Below, in pieces: positions 8,573 to 17,882 of a stretch of 64,000 bases of DNA. The stretch comes from Synechocystis sp. PCC 7509. GTDB taxonomy: Bacteria > Cyanobacteriota > Cyanobacteriia > Cyanobacteriales > Chroococcidiopsidaceae. How positions within the stretch are numbered: the stretch's first letter is position 1; every line of letters begins with the position of its first letter. The stretch covers positions 2,616,324-2,680,323 of the forward strand of contig NZ_ALVU02000001.1 in assembly GCF_000332075.2 (NCBI RefSeq), written 5' to 3'. The position numbers were made by a program, and so were the translations under genes. The notes below the pieces were generated by a model. It searched no databases. It saw nothing but the letters and a program-made list of their open reading frames with translations, and was not told the origin of the DNA.

Positions 8573-9653
8573 GATTGTCTGAGTAGTCTGGGGGTAAACT
8601 TGGCATCGATGGACGGCGATTTAATTGCGCCAAAAAGTATTGAGTAATTAGTGTTGGGTGCTGCGCTTGCATCAAACTCCGCACTACTGCCACTCGTTCG
8701 CCTCCGGCTCCAATTACGTCATTAACATTATTTACACTAATTCCACCGATCGCAAACCACGGAATAGTTGCATATTTAGCAGCGTAACGCACGTAATCTA
8801 ACCCGGCGGCGGCTTTACCTGGTTTTGTTGGTGTTTCGTAAACCGGGCCCACACCTATATAATCAGCGCCTTGCTCGATTGCTTGCTGCATTTCTTCAGG
8901 ATTAGTTGTCGAACTGCCAATAATTCTTTGCGCTCCAAGTAATTCTCTAGCTACGCTTACCGGCGCATCTTGCTGTCCTAAATGCACGCCATCGGCGTTT
9001 ACAGCCATGGCTATATCTAGGCGATCGTTGACGATAAATAATGCCCCGTATTGATGGCAAAGTTGGCAAAGTTTTTCGGCGGTGGCTAAACGAGTGCGAT
9101 CGTCGGTAGTTTTGTCGCGGTACTGTACTAGAGTTAATCCGCCTTGCAACGCTGCTTCCACAACATTGAATAGGCGATCGATCGGTGACGTAACAAAATA
9201 CAACTTTGAGTCTGCAAGTGATTGTTGACGCTGGTAGCCTAACAACTGGCTTTCAAGAGTATAAACCTGATAGCGAATTTGTTTAAATGCGCCGCCCATT
9301 GTCGGATGATAAAGCTTGCCGTATTCTTCTAATACCCTTAATGCTTCTTGGACGCGAGAGAAATTTACTTGCAATAATTGCTCGATACTAACGCGTTGCT
9401 GTTCTTGGGGGTGGGTTAATTCTGTACCCGGATCGCCTGGTGTATCTCGCGCTGCTCGTAATTCTGGCGTATGCCAACTAGCCAATTCTTGGCGTAACTG
9501 CTTACATTCATTGGTCAACTGGACGCTATTGATACCAAAGCGACACCATTCTTCAATAATTCTTAACCCTTCACGGGCGCGGTCTAAGTTGGCATCCAAG
9601 ATGCGACAAACTGTTGCCTGCACTTGTACTCCTTGGTTATATCTGTTGACCAT
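8565..9653 (-). CDS. thiE: Thiamine phosphate synthase ThiE with N-terminal extension
   Basis: ThiE joins HMP-pyrophosphate to thiazole phosphate to form thiamine phosphate. The C-terminal TIM-barrel (about residues 145-350) has QYRDKTTDDRTR, FIVNDRLDIAMAV, DGVHLGQQD, GSSTTN and IGVGPVYETPTKP, all ThiE signatures. An N-terminal domain of about 130 residues beginning RILDANLDRAREGLRIIEEW precedes it, as in other cyanobacterial ThiE proteins; I believe this is the domain catalogued as ThiD2, whose exact role I do not assert. I chose ATG 9653 (MVNRYNQ), close to the conserved start of relatives; ATG 9662 and TTG 9728 are alternatives. It forms an operon with thiS. No TPP-riboswitch-like sequence was recognised upstream. 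Confidence 0.93.
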   Translation of the reverse strand: MVNRYNQGVQVQATVCRILDANLDRAREGLRIIEEWCRFGINSVQLTNECKQLRQELASWHTPELRAARDTPGDPGTELTHPQEQQRVSIEQLLQVNFSRVQEALRVLEEYGKLYHPTMGGAFKQIRYQVYTLESQLLGYQRQQSLADSKLYFVTSPIDRLFNVVEAALQGGLTLVQYRDKTTDDRTRLATAEKLCQLCHQYGALFIVNDRLDIAMAVNADGVHLGQQDAPVSVARELLGAQRIIGSSTTNPEEMQQAIEQGADYIGVGPVYETPTKPGKAAAGLDYVRYAAKYATIPWFAIGGISVNNVNDVIGAGGERVAVVRSLMQAQHPTLITQYFLAQLNRRPSMPSLPPDYSDNHA

Positions 9654-9958
9654 CAATAGCATTAGCAGTAGTCTTTTTATCCTATCAGCCAATGTTACTG
9701 TTTTCACAATGTAACAGTTAGTTGACAAATATACGCTATTTATTACTATAAACTTTGCCCGCGTAGCGTTTCAACACTACTAATATAAAAATGCTTTGGG
9801 GGAAAATAGCAGTAACTATTTTTTTTAGCCATTGATTTTATCCAACATCGGCTGTATAAACAAAACAAATATATAAAATATTGCCAGCAAGTTAGAAGCT
9901 CGTAAATAGTCCCAAACAAACTACTTGCCATCGGCTTGCAACTAATAGCTTCTTATTG
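9654..9958. other. Intergenic promoter region between divergent genes
   Basis: About 300 bases between the divergent thiE and beta-helix/SPOR genes. It is AT-rich, with no convincing gene, hairpin or operator. The promoters for both genes should lie here. Confidence 0.4.
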
Positions 9959-11815
9959 ATGTCGTTAAACAATGCCACAATTGTAAATTTATTGATTGCT
10001 CAGAGGAGTGCCGTGAATTTCCTACATCATCCTAGCTACTTTCTTAAGATCGCCAAAACTTCTACTTACTTAATTGCTCCCGTTATCGGCTTGACAACTA
10101 TTGCCATAATGTGCAGCCCAAACTCAAGTTTGGCTCAACCACAGATAAATAGAGAAACAATTGTTCAAGTATCTACTTCGGCAAACAAGCTATTTGTCAA
10201 CCCCGCCGGAAATGCGACGGGTAACGGCAGCGAAAGTGCGCCTTTTAAAACGATTACTCAAGCTCTGCAAATAGCGGGAAATAATAGTGTAATTGTTTTA
10301 GCTAATGGTACTTACAGCGCCGAATCGGGGGAGACATTTCCTTTAGTCCTCAAAAGCGGAGTATCTGTTTTAGGCAATTCCCAATCGCGGGGGAAGGAGA
10401 TTGTAATCAATGGTGGCGGTGCTTATATGAGCCGTACCTTTGCTAGGCAAAATATTACAATGTTGGGGGCAAATAATGCCACTATTTCGGGAGTAACAAT
10501 TACAAATAATAATCCGCGCGGTTATGGATTGTGGGTTGAATCGAGTAGTCCCACCGTCAGCAACAATACTTTTACTGGCAGTAAACATGATGGGATTTCA
10601 ATTACCGGGAATAGTGCGCCAAAAATTGTCGGCAACTACTTTTATCTAAATGGCGCTAATGGAATGACAATTTATGGCACATCAACGCCAGAAATTCAGG
10701 AAAATGTTTTTGAAAAAACTGGATTTGGAATTAATATCGCCCAAAAAGCAGCGCCAAGTATCATTAATAATCGTATAATGCTTAATCGCTCTGGAATTAT
10801 CACCCAAGCGAATGCGCGTCCAGTATTGCGCGGTAATGTTATTGAAAATAATACGGAAGATGGATTAGTAGCAATTTCTACAAGCTTGCCGGATTTGGGA
10901 ACAAAAGCCCAGCCAGGAAAAAATGTATTTCGTCAAAACGGACGCTTTGATATTAATAGCAGCGCGTCAAAGCAGCTATTGGTAGCTTTTGGCAATCAAC
11001 TAGAGCGCGATCGCATTAGTGGTAATTTGGACTTGAGCGGGACAGTAAACCCAAGTCAGCCTCAAATTGCTCAAAATGTTCCTAGTATTAGCAGCCAGCC
11101 AATTAAACCCTCACTAGCGCCGATAGCTAGGACAACATCATCACCACTTTTTAGCAACCCTAGGACTACAGGAGCGCGACTACCTGCACCGCCTCTAGGC
11201 AACATTCAACCTAATGCTGGGGCGATCGCACCAGCCAGTAGCAGTGTAGTTTCCATTCAAAGCATTGAAATTATTGTGCCGCCGCCAGAAGATTCTTCTA
11301 GTACACCGACTATTGAAGTCGCAGCAAATGTTTCTCAAGGTAGCGATACTAACAGTATTTCCCAAATTGATGTGCCGCCGCCGCCGATTGTCTCTGGGCA
11401 AATTATCCCTCCAGCAACGATAGACAAAAATCTCAACCTACCTGTATTGCAGTCGGCTCAAATTATTGAATCTGAACTTTTACCTGTACCTGGGGGTAAT
11501 ATTCCCATTGGTAATAGTCGTAAATTGCCTAAAGTACCCGTGCGGCAAAATATTAATGTTTCATCAGATGGTAGTCCTCCCTTTCCCCCAACTCAAGCTA
11601 GTAGCCTTGGTTTGCGTTATCGGGTGATAGTAGCCGCCGATAGTAAAAGCCAGCAAGAGCAAGTGCGAAGTTTAGTTCCAGGAGCGTTTAGAACGTTTAA
11701 TAACGGCAATGTGCTAATGCAAGTGGGAGCTTTTAGCGATCGCGCTAAAGCTGAGGAAATGCAGCAATATTTGAGTAGCCAAGGGATGACAGGTAAGATC
11801 GAACAGTTAAATTAG
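9959..11815 (+). CDS. Exported DUF1565 beta-helix protein with C-terminal SPOR domain
   Basis: 618 residues in three parts. A signal or anchor segment lies near residues 35-60 (LIAPVIGLTTIAIM, then SLAQ). Residues about 75-350 form a DUF1565/right-handed beta-helix, with LFVNPAGNATGNGS as entry and repeated rungs such as NNTFTGSKHDGISI, GNYFYLNGANGMTI and NNRIMLNRSGIIT. A Pro/Ser-rich linker follows, and the last 75 residues (YRVIVAADSK to KIEQLN, with LMQVGAFSDRAKAEEMQQYL) are a SPOR-like peptidoglycan-binding domain. Beta-helices of this type often bind or cut polysaccharide, and SPOR domains bind denuded glycan strands, so a periplasmic cell-wall role is likely. The ATG at 9959 was preferred over the overlapping TTG at 9956. 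Confidence 0.82.
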   Translation: MSLNNATIVNLLIAQRSAVNFLHHPSYFLKIAKTSTYLIAPVIGLTTIAIMCSPNSSLAQPQINRETIVQVSTSANKLFVNPAGNATGNGSESAPFKTITQALQIAGNNSVIVLANGTYSAESGETFPLVLKSGVSVLGNSQSRGKEIVINGGGAYMSRTFARQNITMLGANNATISGVTITNNNPRGYGLWVESSSPTVSNNTFTGSKHDGISITGNSAPKIVGNYFYLNGANGMTIYGTSTPEIQENVFEKTGFGINIAQKAAPSIINNRIMLNRSGIITQANARPVLRGNVIENNTEDGLVAISTSLPDLGTKAQPGKNVFRQNGRFDINSSASKQLLVAFGNQLERDRISGNLDLSGTVNPSQPQIAQNVPSISSQPIKPSLAPIARTTSSPLFSNPRTTGARLPAPPLGNIQPNAGAIAPASSSVVSIQSIEIIVPPPEDSSSTPTIEVAANVSQGSDTNSISQIDVPPPPIVSGQIIPPATIDKNLNLPVLQSAQIIESELLPVPGGNIPIGNSRKLPKVPVRQNINVSSDGSPPFPPTQASSLGLRYRVIVAADSKSQQEQVRSLVPGAFRTFNNGNVLMQVGAFSDRAKAEEMQQYLSSQGMTGKIEQLN

Positions 11816-11892
11816 AGGTTAAATTTGGGAGAAGTGCGATCGCCTTTAATGGAAAGTAGGACTTTTCCTAACTAATCAGACGATATTAGTTG

Positions 11893-12084
11893 TTACTTCG
11901 TTGTGTGAATAGATGGCTTTTTGGGTGACTTTAGGCGATCGTGCCATTTTTCGTCAACTTCTGCGGTTAAGTCGCATAGTTCTTTAGCTTTTTGTTCAGC
12001 TTCTTGAGCTAGAGATAGCAGTTCAAGTAAAATTTTCTCGTCTGGAAGTTGTTTCAGGAGAGTTTTAATAGAGCGATCGCATAA
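11893..12084 (-). pseudogene. Remnant of a small coiled-coil-like reading frame
   Basis: The 350-base gap between the SPOR protein and GH116 genes holds a minus-strand open stretch of 63 codons closed at both ends by stops, with no ATG, GTG or TTG start. Its translation (LLELLSLAQEAEQKAKELC, then TAEVDEKWHDRLK) looks protein-like, highly charged and helical, rather than random. I take it as the 3' end of a decayed small gene. No family was recognised. A non-standard start is an alternative. Nothing else was seen in the gap. Confidence 0.3.
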
Positions 12085-12166
12085 TCAATTAGTAGAGTTT
12101 AGAGCTTTGGCAAGAGGTCTAAAGAAGCGTTTGCAAGCATTGCTGCTGTAATCGTAAGATGAGTAG

Positions 12167-14581
12167 ATGAAAAATCACCTCTTACCCCAAAAAATTCCCC
12201 CCTGTACTTGGAATCGTCCCATTGGCTTAGGATGGGACAAACCCTACACTGTTCGCAATCCCAGCAATCTCGATGATGGTGCTTGGCATGGTATGCCTTT
12301 AGGCGGCTTTGGCGCGGGGTGTATTGGGCGTTCCTCGAAGGGCGATTTTAATCTGTGGCATATTGACGGCGGAGAGCATACTTTTAAAAGCATCCCCGCT
12401 TGTCAATTTAGCGTTTTTGAGCAGCAAAGCAATTTAGCCTATGCTTTATGTACCGAAGCCCCAGAAGACGGTAGTTTAAAAGCTTGGCAATGGTATCCGC
12501 AAAATAAAGGAACATACCACGCTCTTTATCCTCGTAGTTGGTTTGTCTACGAAAATGTATTTCTCTCTCAGCTAACGTGCGAACAGTTTTCGCCGATATT
12601 GCCAGATAATTACAGAGAAACTAGCTATCCTGTAGCAATCTTTGTTTGGAAAGCCCATAACCCTACAGATCAACCGCTAACGCTTAGTATTATGCTGACG
12701 TGGCAAAATATGGTGGGCTGGTTTACAAACTCAATTAAATCTCCTCAAGTACGAGTTAGAGATGATGGAAGCCCAGTTTATGAGTACGAACCGCGTTTAG
12801 GACAAAGTGCGGGAAATTACAATAAATTAGTAGAAACTGCTGATAGTTTAGGTTGTATTTTAGCTAGAGTTGGCAGCGACGATGTTGCCCTTGAAGGTAT
12901 AGGACAATGGGTGATCGCAACTTCTATTAATCCCAAATACCAAATATCCCACCATACTCGCTGGAATCCGACTGGTACAGGCGCAGATGTCTGGCAAAGC
13001 TTTTCAACTGATGGCTCTTTACCTAACTATATAGACGAAACACCGATTGCCGACGGCGAACAATTAGCAAGTGCGATCGCTATTAAATTTACTCTAGAGC
13101 CTGGAGAAAGTCTAGAAATACCTTTTGTTTTGGCTTGGGATTTCCCGATTACAGAATTTGCACCGGGAGTAAATTATTATCGTCGCTATACAGACTTTTT
13201 TGGGCGCAATGGTTCTAATGCTGAAGCGATCGCATTTAACGCTTTACAACATTACCAAACCTGGCAGCAACAAGTTCAAGCATGGCAGCAACCAATTATT
13301 GATCGCACTGATTTGCCCGATTGGTTTAAGATGGCTCTATTTAACGAGCTTTACGATTTAACTAGCGGCGGTACGCTGTGGAGTGCGGCGGATGAACGCG
13401 ATCCCGTTGGACAATTTGCCGTCTTAGAATGCTTAGATTATCGTTGGTACGAAAGCTTAGATGTTCGGCTTTATGGCTCTTTTGGCTTATTAATGCTGTG
13501 GTCGAAGTTAGATAAATCTATTTTACGCGCTTACGCAAGAGCAATTTCTACAAGCGATCGCACTCTTAGAGAAATTGGCTACAACCAAGCTACAGGATTA
13601 AGAAAAGTTGCGAATGCGACTCCCCACGATTTGGGAGCGCCAAACGAACATCCCTGGGAAAAAACTAATTACACCAGCTACCAAGATTGCAACTTGTGGA
13701 AAGATTTACCTAGCGATTTTGTCTTGCAAGTTTACCGAGATTTTGTCCTAACAGGTTCTACCGATTGGGAATTATTATGGGATTGTTGGGGCGCAATTGT
13801 CCAGACTTTAAATTATCTCAAAACTTTTGACCTTGATAATGATGGGATTCCCGAAAATTCGGGAGCGCCAGATCAGACTTTTGATGATTGGCGTTTGCAA
13901 GGAGTTAGCGCCTACTGTGGTGGATTGTGGTTAGCGGGACTAGAAAGTGCGATCGCCATTGGCAAAACTTTAATTAGTTACCCTCAAGAGCATCCTTTAG
14001 GAGAAATGCTTACTTCTCCCTTAAATCAACCGCCCATTGAGGAAACCATTGGTATTTATCAAACTTGGTTAGAGCAAAGTCGCCCAGTTTACCAAGAAAA
14101 GCTCTGGAATGGGCAGTATTACAAGCTTGATAGTGAAAGCGGTTCTGATGTTGTGATGGCAGATCAACTATGCGGACAATTTTATGCTCGATTGTTGGGC
14201 GTGCCTGATATTGTAGAAAGCGATCGCACTGTTTCTAGCCTCAAAACTGTTTATGAGGCTTGCTTTCTTAAATTCCACAATGGAGCTTTTGGGGCAGCTA
14301 ACGGCTTAAAAATTGATGGTTCTCCAGAAAACCCCGATGCTACCCATCCTTTGGAAGTATGGACGGGAATTAACTTCGGACTGGCGGCTTTTTTGCTCCA
14401 AATGGACATGAAAGAGGAAGCCTTTAAGCTCACTCAAACCGTAGTTGAACAAATTTACAACAACGGGCTGCAATTTCGTACCCCCGAAGCGATTACAGCA
14501 GTAGGCACATTTCGAGCCTGCCACTACCTGCGCCCAATGGCAATTTGGGCAGTTTACGGGGTACTAAATAATTTTAAATAA
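12167..14581 (+). CDS. GH116 family beta-glycosidase
   Basis: 804 residues resembling the bile-acid beta-glucosidase/GBA2 family GH116. Residues 40-330 form the N-terminal beta domain (GMPLGGFGAGCIGRS is characteristic), and the rest is the (alpha/alpha)6 catalytic barrel. The FAVLECLDYRWYESLDV segment carries the probable nucleophile Glu (about residue 421), and APDQTFDDW carries the probable acid/base Asp (about 573), by analogy with the characterised bacterial enzyme. There is no signal peptide, so a cytoplasmic glycolipid or glycoside substrate is likely; which one is unknown. The start ATG at 12167 gives a full-length family member. It is convergent with the M23 peptidase gene. Confidence 0.9.
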   Translation: MKNHLLPQKIPPCTWNRPIGLGWDKPYTVRNPSNLDDGAWHGMPLGGFGAGCIGRSSKGDFNLWHIDGGEHTFKSIPACQFSVFEQQSNLAYALCTEAPEDGSLKAWQWYPQNKGTYHALYPRSWFVYENVFLSQLTCEQFSPILPDNYRETSYPVAIFVWKAHNPTDQPLTLSIMLTWQNMVGWFTNSIKSPQVRVRDDGSPVYEYEPRLGQSAGNYNKLVETADSLGCILARVGSDDVALEGIGQWVIATSINPKYQISHHTRWNPTGTGADVWQSFSTDGSLPNYIDETPIADGEQLASAIAIKFTLEPGESLEIPFVLAWDFPITEFAPGVNYYRRYTDFFGRNGSNAEAIAFNALQHYQTWQQQVQAWQQPIIDRTDLPDWFKMALFNELYDLTSGGTLWSAADERDPVGQFAVLECLDYRWYESLDVRLYGSFGLLMLWSKLDKSILRAYARAISTSDRTLREIGYNQATGLRKVANATPHDLGAPNEHPWEKTNYTSYQDCNLWKDLPSDFVLQVYRDFVLTGSTDWELLWDCWGAIVQTLNYLKTFDLDNDGIPENSGAPDQTFDDWRLQGVSAYCGGLWLAGLESAIAIGKTLISYPQEHPLGEMLTSPLNQPPIEETIGIYQTWLEQSRPVYQEKLWNGQYYKLDSESGSDVVMADQLCGQFYARLLGVPDIVESDRTVSSLKTVYEACFLKFHNGAFGAANGLKIDGSPENPDATHPLEVWTGINFGLAAFLLQMDMKEEAFKLTQTVVEQIYNNGLQFRTPEAITAVGTFRACHYLRPMAIWAVYGVLNNFK

Positions 14582-14620
14582 ATTGGGAATTGGGAATTGC
14601 TTAATTACCCATTCCCAATT
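14581..14620. terminator. Imperfect inverted repeat between convergent genes
   Basis: The sequence starts with two AATTGGG units (14581-14594) and returns as CCCATTCCCAATT (14608-14620), forming a stem with one mismatch. AATTGGGAATTGGG-type repeats are common between cyanobacterial genes. The location between two convergent stop codons suggests a bidirectional terminator or a small dispersed repeat. Confidence 0.45.
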
Positions 14621-14625
14621 ACCCA

Positions 14626-17169
14626 TTACCTAGCTTTTGGTAACAAAGCCATAGGATTAACCGCCCCTTTACCACCAGGATGTAATTCAAAGTGGAGGTG
14701 AGGCCCGGTACTACGCCCAGTGCTACCCATAAGCGAGATTTGCTGCCCTTGTTCTACAAATTGACCTGGTTGCACCAAAAGTCGATAGTTGTGAGCATAG
14801 CGAGTTAAAGTGCCGTCAGCGTGTTGGATGTCAACTAAGTTGCCATAGCCTCCCTTATTCCAACCAGACTTGATTACTACTCCTGGTGCGACAGCAAATA
14901 TTGGTGTGCCTACAGGTGCGGCAATATCAATCCCTCGGTGCATTCTTCCCCAGCGCCAGCCGTATTTAGATGTTAATGCACCTCTAGCTGGCCATATATA
15001 ACCATTAAAAGAAGCTGCACCATTAGGCTGAGGTAAGTAGTTCAACACTGGATCTAAGGGCGGCAACTCTGGCGTAACTTGTTGTCCTGAAAAAGATGCG
15101 TTGGAGTTGTCTAAACTTGTCGGGGCTGTAGCTACTCTACCTCTAACCGTAGCTGGAGCCGAATAGTTGGTTTTATTCAATAGTTGCTTTTGGGTAACAG
15201 GTTTTAAGTCTTGTGAAGTTTGAGCAACTCGGAACTCTGGATTAACAGGTTCGTTACCCAAAGTCGCCCTAGGCTTAATTACTTCTTGATCGCGATCGCT
15301 CTTGACCGCTTGTACTGGCACAATAAGATTGCTGCTACTGTGTGCATAATATTTTTGCTTTAGCTTTTGTACGTCATTTTGTAATTGCTGGGCGTACTGC
15401 ACTTGTAATTCATTTAGGGCAGTTGGTTTTAGTGGTTCTGCCTCGGCTTCGGCTTCTGTAATATTACCGCCGATTCCAGTATAGGTTGCTGAATTTGTAG
15501 AGACGAGCGTTACTTTACTTGGCGATCGCAGCGTCGAAACAGATGAGCTTTTAGCATCTGCTAAGGGCTGTTCTTCAATTGGTGGTAACACGACAACGTT
15601 TGCTTGAGTTTTCATGCTAGTCAAAGCCGGAAGTTTTAGCTTTTGATCTACTAGCAGCAAGTCTGGGTTGTGCAAATCATTGAATTTGGCAATTTCTGGC
15701 AGCGATAGCCGATGCAGAGAAGCAATGTTTGTAAGCGTGTCTCCTGACTTGACTTGGTATTCTGTCTCCATAGAATTGACGATAATTGGCTCGTTGATGC
15801 TAGGGACTTCTGCTTTAGCTGGGGTAGACTGTTCTACTTTTTCTCGTGTATTTTGGGTGGCAAGTTGATGATTGTCAACTTCTTTGACTGCTTCTGTAGG
15901 AGTAGCAAGTTCTTGTGGAACTACAGAAGGAAGTACAAATACTGGTAAAGACGCTTGTACCGATTGCTCTGAAGCTGCTTTAGCTTCTAGCGCCGATTGG
16001 GCAATTTCTGCTGAAGGAGTAACCCAGTTTTGGCTATCTTGTACAGCTACAGGCAATCTCAGTGCTTCTGTAGGTGACGGTTGCGCCTCAAATTCCATGC
16101 CTTGATTGGTAGTTACCCCAATTTCTGGTACTTCGTTTGCGAGTTTTTCTTCCCCTTGTTCTGGGTTAGTTAGCACCGCCATTGGCTGGCTATTGGTAAT
16201 TTCTGGTAACACTAAATTAACGCTACTAGAGACTTGTGCTGGCGCTTGGTTTAAAGGCGCAGGATTTTCTTGAGTTTTTAAGCGATTTATGAGTAGCCTT
16301 TGTTTAGCTGTCCAAGCGCTATTTGCTTCGGGAATAACTACAACTTCTGCTTGTGGTAGTGCTGGCGCTTGGTTTAAAGGAGCAGGATTTTCTTGAGTTT
16401 TTAAGCGATTTATGAGTAGCCTTTGTTTAGCTGTCCAAGCGCTATTTGCTTCGGGAATAACTACAACTTCTACTGGCGATTCCGCCACTGAGGTTGAAAA
16501 AGAATTTGTATTATTTGCTGCTGGAGTTTGTATTATTTCAACACTTCTACTAGCTTCTACCCATGTTAGCGATCGCGTTGTTTGGCTAGTTGTGGCTGCT
16601 CTCGGCGTTATGGCTTGTTTTTGCTCTAAAGAAGCTGCTTGTTGATGTTGCTGTAGCGCTGGTGGTTGAGCCTCTATTTGGCTTGACGAGGGCAACTTGG
16701 GAGTAAAGTTTGTTGCCGGGGCGCTCGATTGAACAACCTGATGGCTTGGTTTGACCGCTAGTTGTCTTGCTGTCTGGCGATACTTGAGTGCAAAAGCTAC
16801 CTGAGGAGGTGTTACCGCAGGTATTGGCTCTACCTGCACTGGTGCTATTACCACCGTATTTTGTACCGTTTCTGGAGCGGCAGAGTCTTCAATAGACGAC
16901 GTGGAAGTGCTACTAATCTTCTCTGGCAATTGGGCCGCTTGCACAAGTAAAAGGTTTGGCGCTCCTATGGACACTGTCAAGCCAATCATGGCTGCCGAAG
17001 TCCGAAATATCCGCATTTTTACTTTTGGGTGTGGCTGTAATTGTCCTTCCAGAGCATCCTTGCTGATGATACAACTGGGCAAACTCTTAACTTTTTTAGT
17101 CCATGCTCGTTTCAAAAACGACCTCCTAGAAACACGCTTTGCTTGACTGCTGTTGATTAAATAAATCAA
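14626..17169 (-). CDS. LysM and M23 domain peptidoglycan peptidase-like protein
   Basis: An 847-residue envelope protein. The basic N-terminus (VSRRSFLKRAW) precedes a membrane or signal segment (AAMIGLTVSIGAPNLLLV). A long Pro/Gln/Ala-rich linker follows, then a LysM domain at about 467-512 (YQVKSGDTLTNIASLHRLSL) and a C-terminal M23 domain from about 723 (TSKYGWRWGRMHRGIDIAAP, then STGPHLHFEL). M23 domains of this NlpD/EnvC type cut peptidoglycan cross-links or activate amidases; the HRGID and HLHFEL metal-ligand motifs are both present, so it may be active. The conserved SRRSFLKRA lead forces a start upstream of the first internal ATG; TTG 17169 is the best candidate but has only a weak ribosome site. 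The linker holds a tandem duplication, described separately. Confidence 0.88.
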   Translation of the reverse strand: MIYLINSSQAKRVSRRSFLKRAWTKKVKSLPSCIISKDALEGQLQPHPKVKMRIFRTSAAMIGLTVSIGAPNLLLVQAAQLPEKISSTSTSSIEDSAAPETVQNTVVIAPVQVEPIPAVTPPQVAFALKYRQTARQLAVKPSHQVVQSSAPATNFTPKLPSSSQIEAQPPALQQHQQAASLEQKQAITPRAATTSQTTRSLTWVEASRSVEIIQTPAANNTNSFSTSVAESPVEVVVIPEANSAWTAKQRLLINRLKTQENPAPLNQAPALPQAEVVVIPEANSAWTAKQRLLINRLKTQENPAPLNQAPAQVSSSVNLVLPEITNSQPMAVLTNPEQGEEKLANEVPEIGVTTNQGMEFEAQPSPTEALRLPVAVQDSQNWVTPSAEIAQSALEAKAASEQSVQASLPVFVLPSVVPQELATPTEAVKEVDNHQLATQNTREKVEQSTPAKAEVPSINEPIIVNSMETEYQVKSGDTLTNIASLHRLSLPEIAKFNDLHNPDLLLVDQKLKLPALTSMKTQANVVVLPPIEEQPLADAKSSSVSTLRSPSKVTLVSTNSATYTGIGGNITEAEAEAEPLKPTALNELQVQYAQQLQNDVQKLKQKYYAHSSSNLIVPVQAVKSDRDQEVIKPRATLGNEPVNPEFRVAQTSQDLKPVTQKQLLNKTNYSAPATVRGRVATAPTSLDNSNASFSGQQVTPELPPLDPVLNYLPQPNGAASFNGYIWPARGALTSKYGWRWGRMHRGIDIAAPVGTPIFAVAPGVVIKSGWNKGGYGNLVDIQHADGTLTRYAHNYRLLVQPGQFVEQGQQISLMGSTGRSTGPHLHFELHPGGKGAVNPMALLPKAR
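16236..16471 (-). repeat. Near-identical tandem duplication inside the M23 gene linker
   Basis: Two copies of about 113 bases (16236-16348 and 16359-16471) are arranged with a 123-base period and differ at one base by eye. They encode repeated 41-residue units (VVVIPEANSAWTAKQRLLIN, then RLKTQENPAPLNQAPA). The period is a multiple of three, so the frame is kept. The near-identity implies a very recent duplication or ongoing copy-number variation in the unstructured linker. Confidence 0.92.
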
Positions 17170-17882
17170 CTATCGTCTTGCTTTCAGTACACTATAATTT
17201 TCTTTCGCCCTCATCCAACAGAGATAATTTAATTCCTATCTTCTGGATAATTTAATTTACACAAGTTTACACTAATTTGAGAAAATTTCAATATTTGAGG
17301 ATAAAAGACCCAAATATTAATTGCTAGTTATTGAGTAATCGTTGTTGGCTCTCCTAAAATAAATGACGGGAGATTTAAAACGATGCGATCGCCCTACAGG
17401 GCTAATTTGGATAATTTGCTCGATTTAGCATAGGCTATGTTGATGACAAGCACCAATATTAGGCAAATTTTTGTAATATAACCTCACGTACAAGACGCTT
17501 TGATTATTTGGATTACCATCGCAAAATCTACCCAATAACTTCAATAAAAACAAGTGGGGGGATCAATTTATTCTTTGCGGACACAAATTAACTATTAGAC
17601 CGTTCTAATTCCCCAAACCTTTACTAGGCAAGACATTAATTGCTACATTTGCGCTTCTAATTAGTTAAATTAGGACAAAAAAATTTGGCGTTAAGTTGAA
17701 TTTGACTTGCTTAAGTAATATAGGAATTTCTTATAAGTGTTTCCTGCCTCAAGTATCTAGACTGTGTTAAAAGTATAGGCTCATTTACATTGCTTAAAAG
17801 CAGGTAGAATCACGAGAATTAGCTTTTGTAATCAAACCTAAAAAGCCACCCTATAGCCGTAATATTACGGATAAAATTAAAG
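17170..17882. other. Long intergenic region, no gene recognised
   Basis: About 710 bases between the start of the M23 gene and the end of trmL. The part nearest 17170 should hold the M23 promoter, since that gene is read leftward. The rest is AT-rich with stops in all frames, one GCGATCGC site and only short, unconvincing inverted repeats (for example GCCCT/AGGGC near 17391-17402). A small RNA is possible but not supported by any motif I recognise. Confidence 0.4.

Noticed and set aside
9746-9931. 61-codon minus-strand open frame upstream of thiE
   Set aside because: It has no family resemblance, an odd Cys/Tyr-rich composition and lies in the expected promoter region.
9654-9958. TPP riboswitch upstream of thiE
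   Set aside because: The conserved CTGAGA and ACCTGA boxes were not seen on the minus strand.
14626-17169. Frameshift at the N-terminus of the M23 gene, since no ATG fits the conserved lead
   Set aside because: A single open frame with a TTG start explains the conserved SRRSFLKRA lead without any frameshift.
17170-17882. Hidden gene in the long gap before trmL
   Set aside because: All frames are broken by stops; there is no protein-like stretch longer than about 40 codons.
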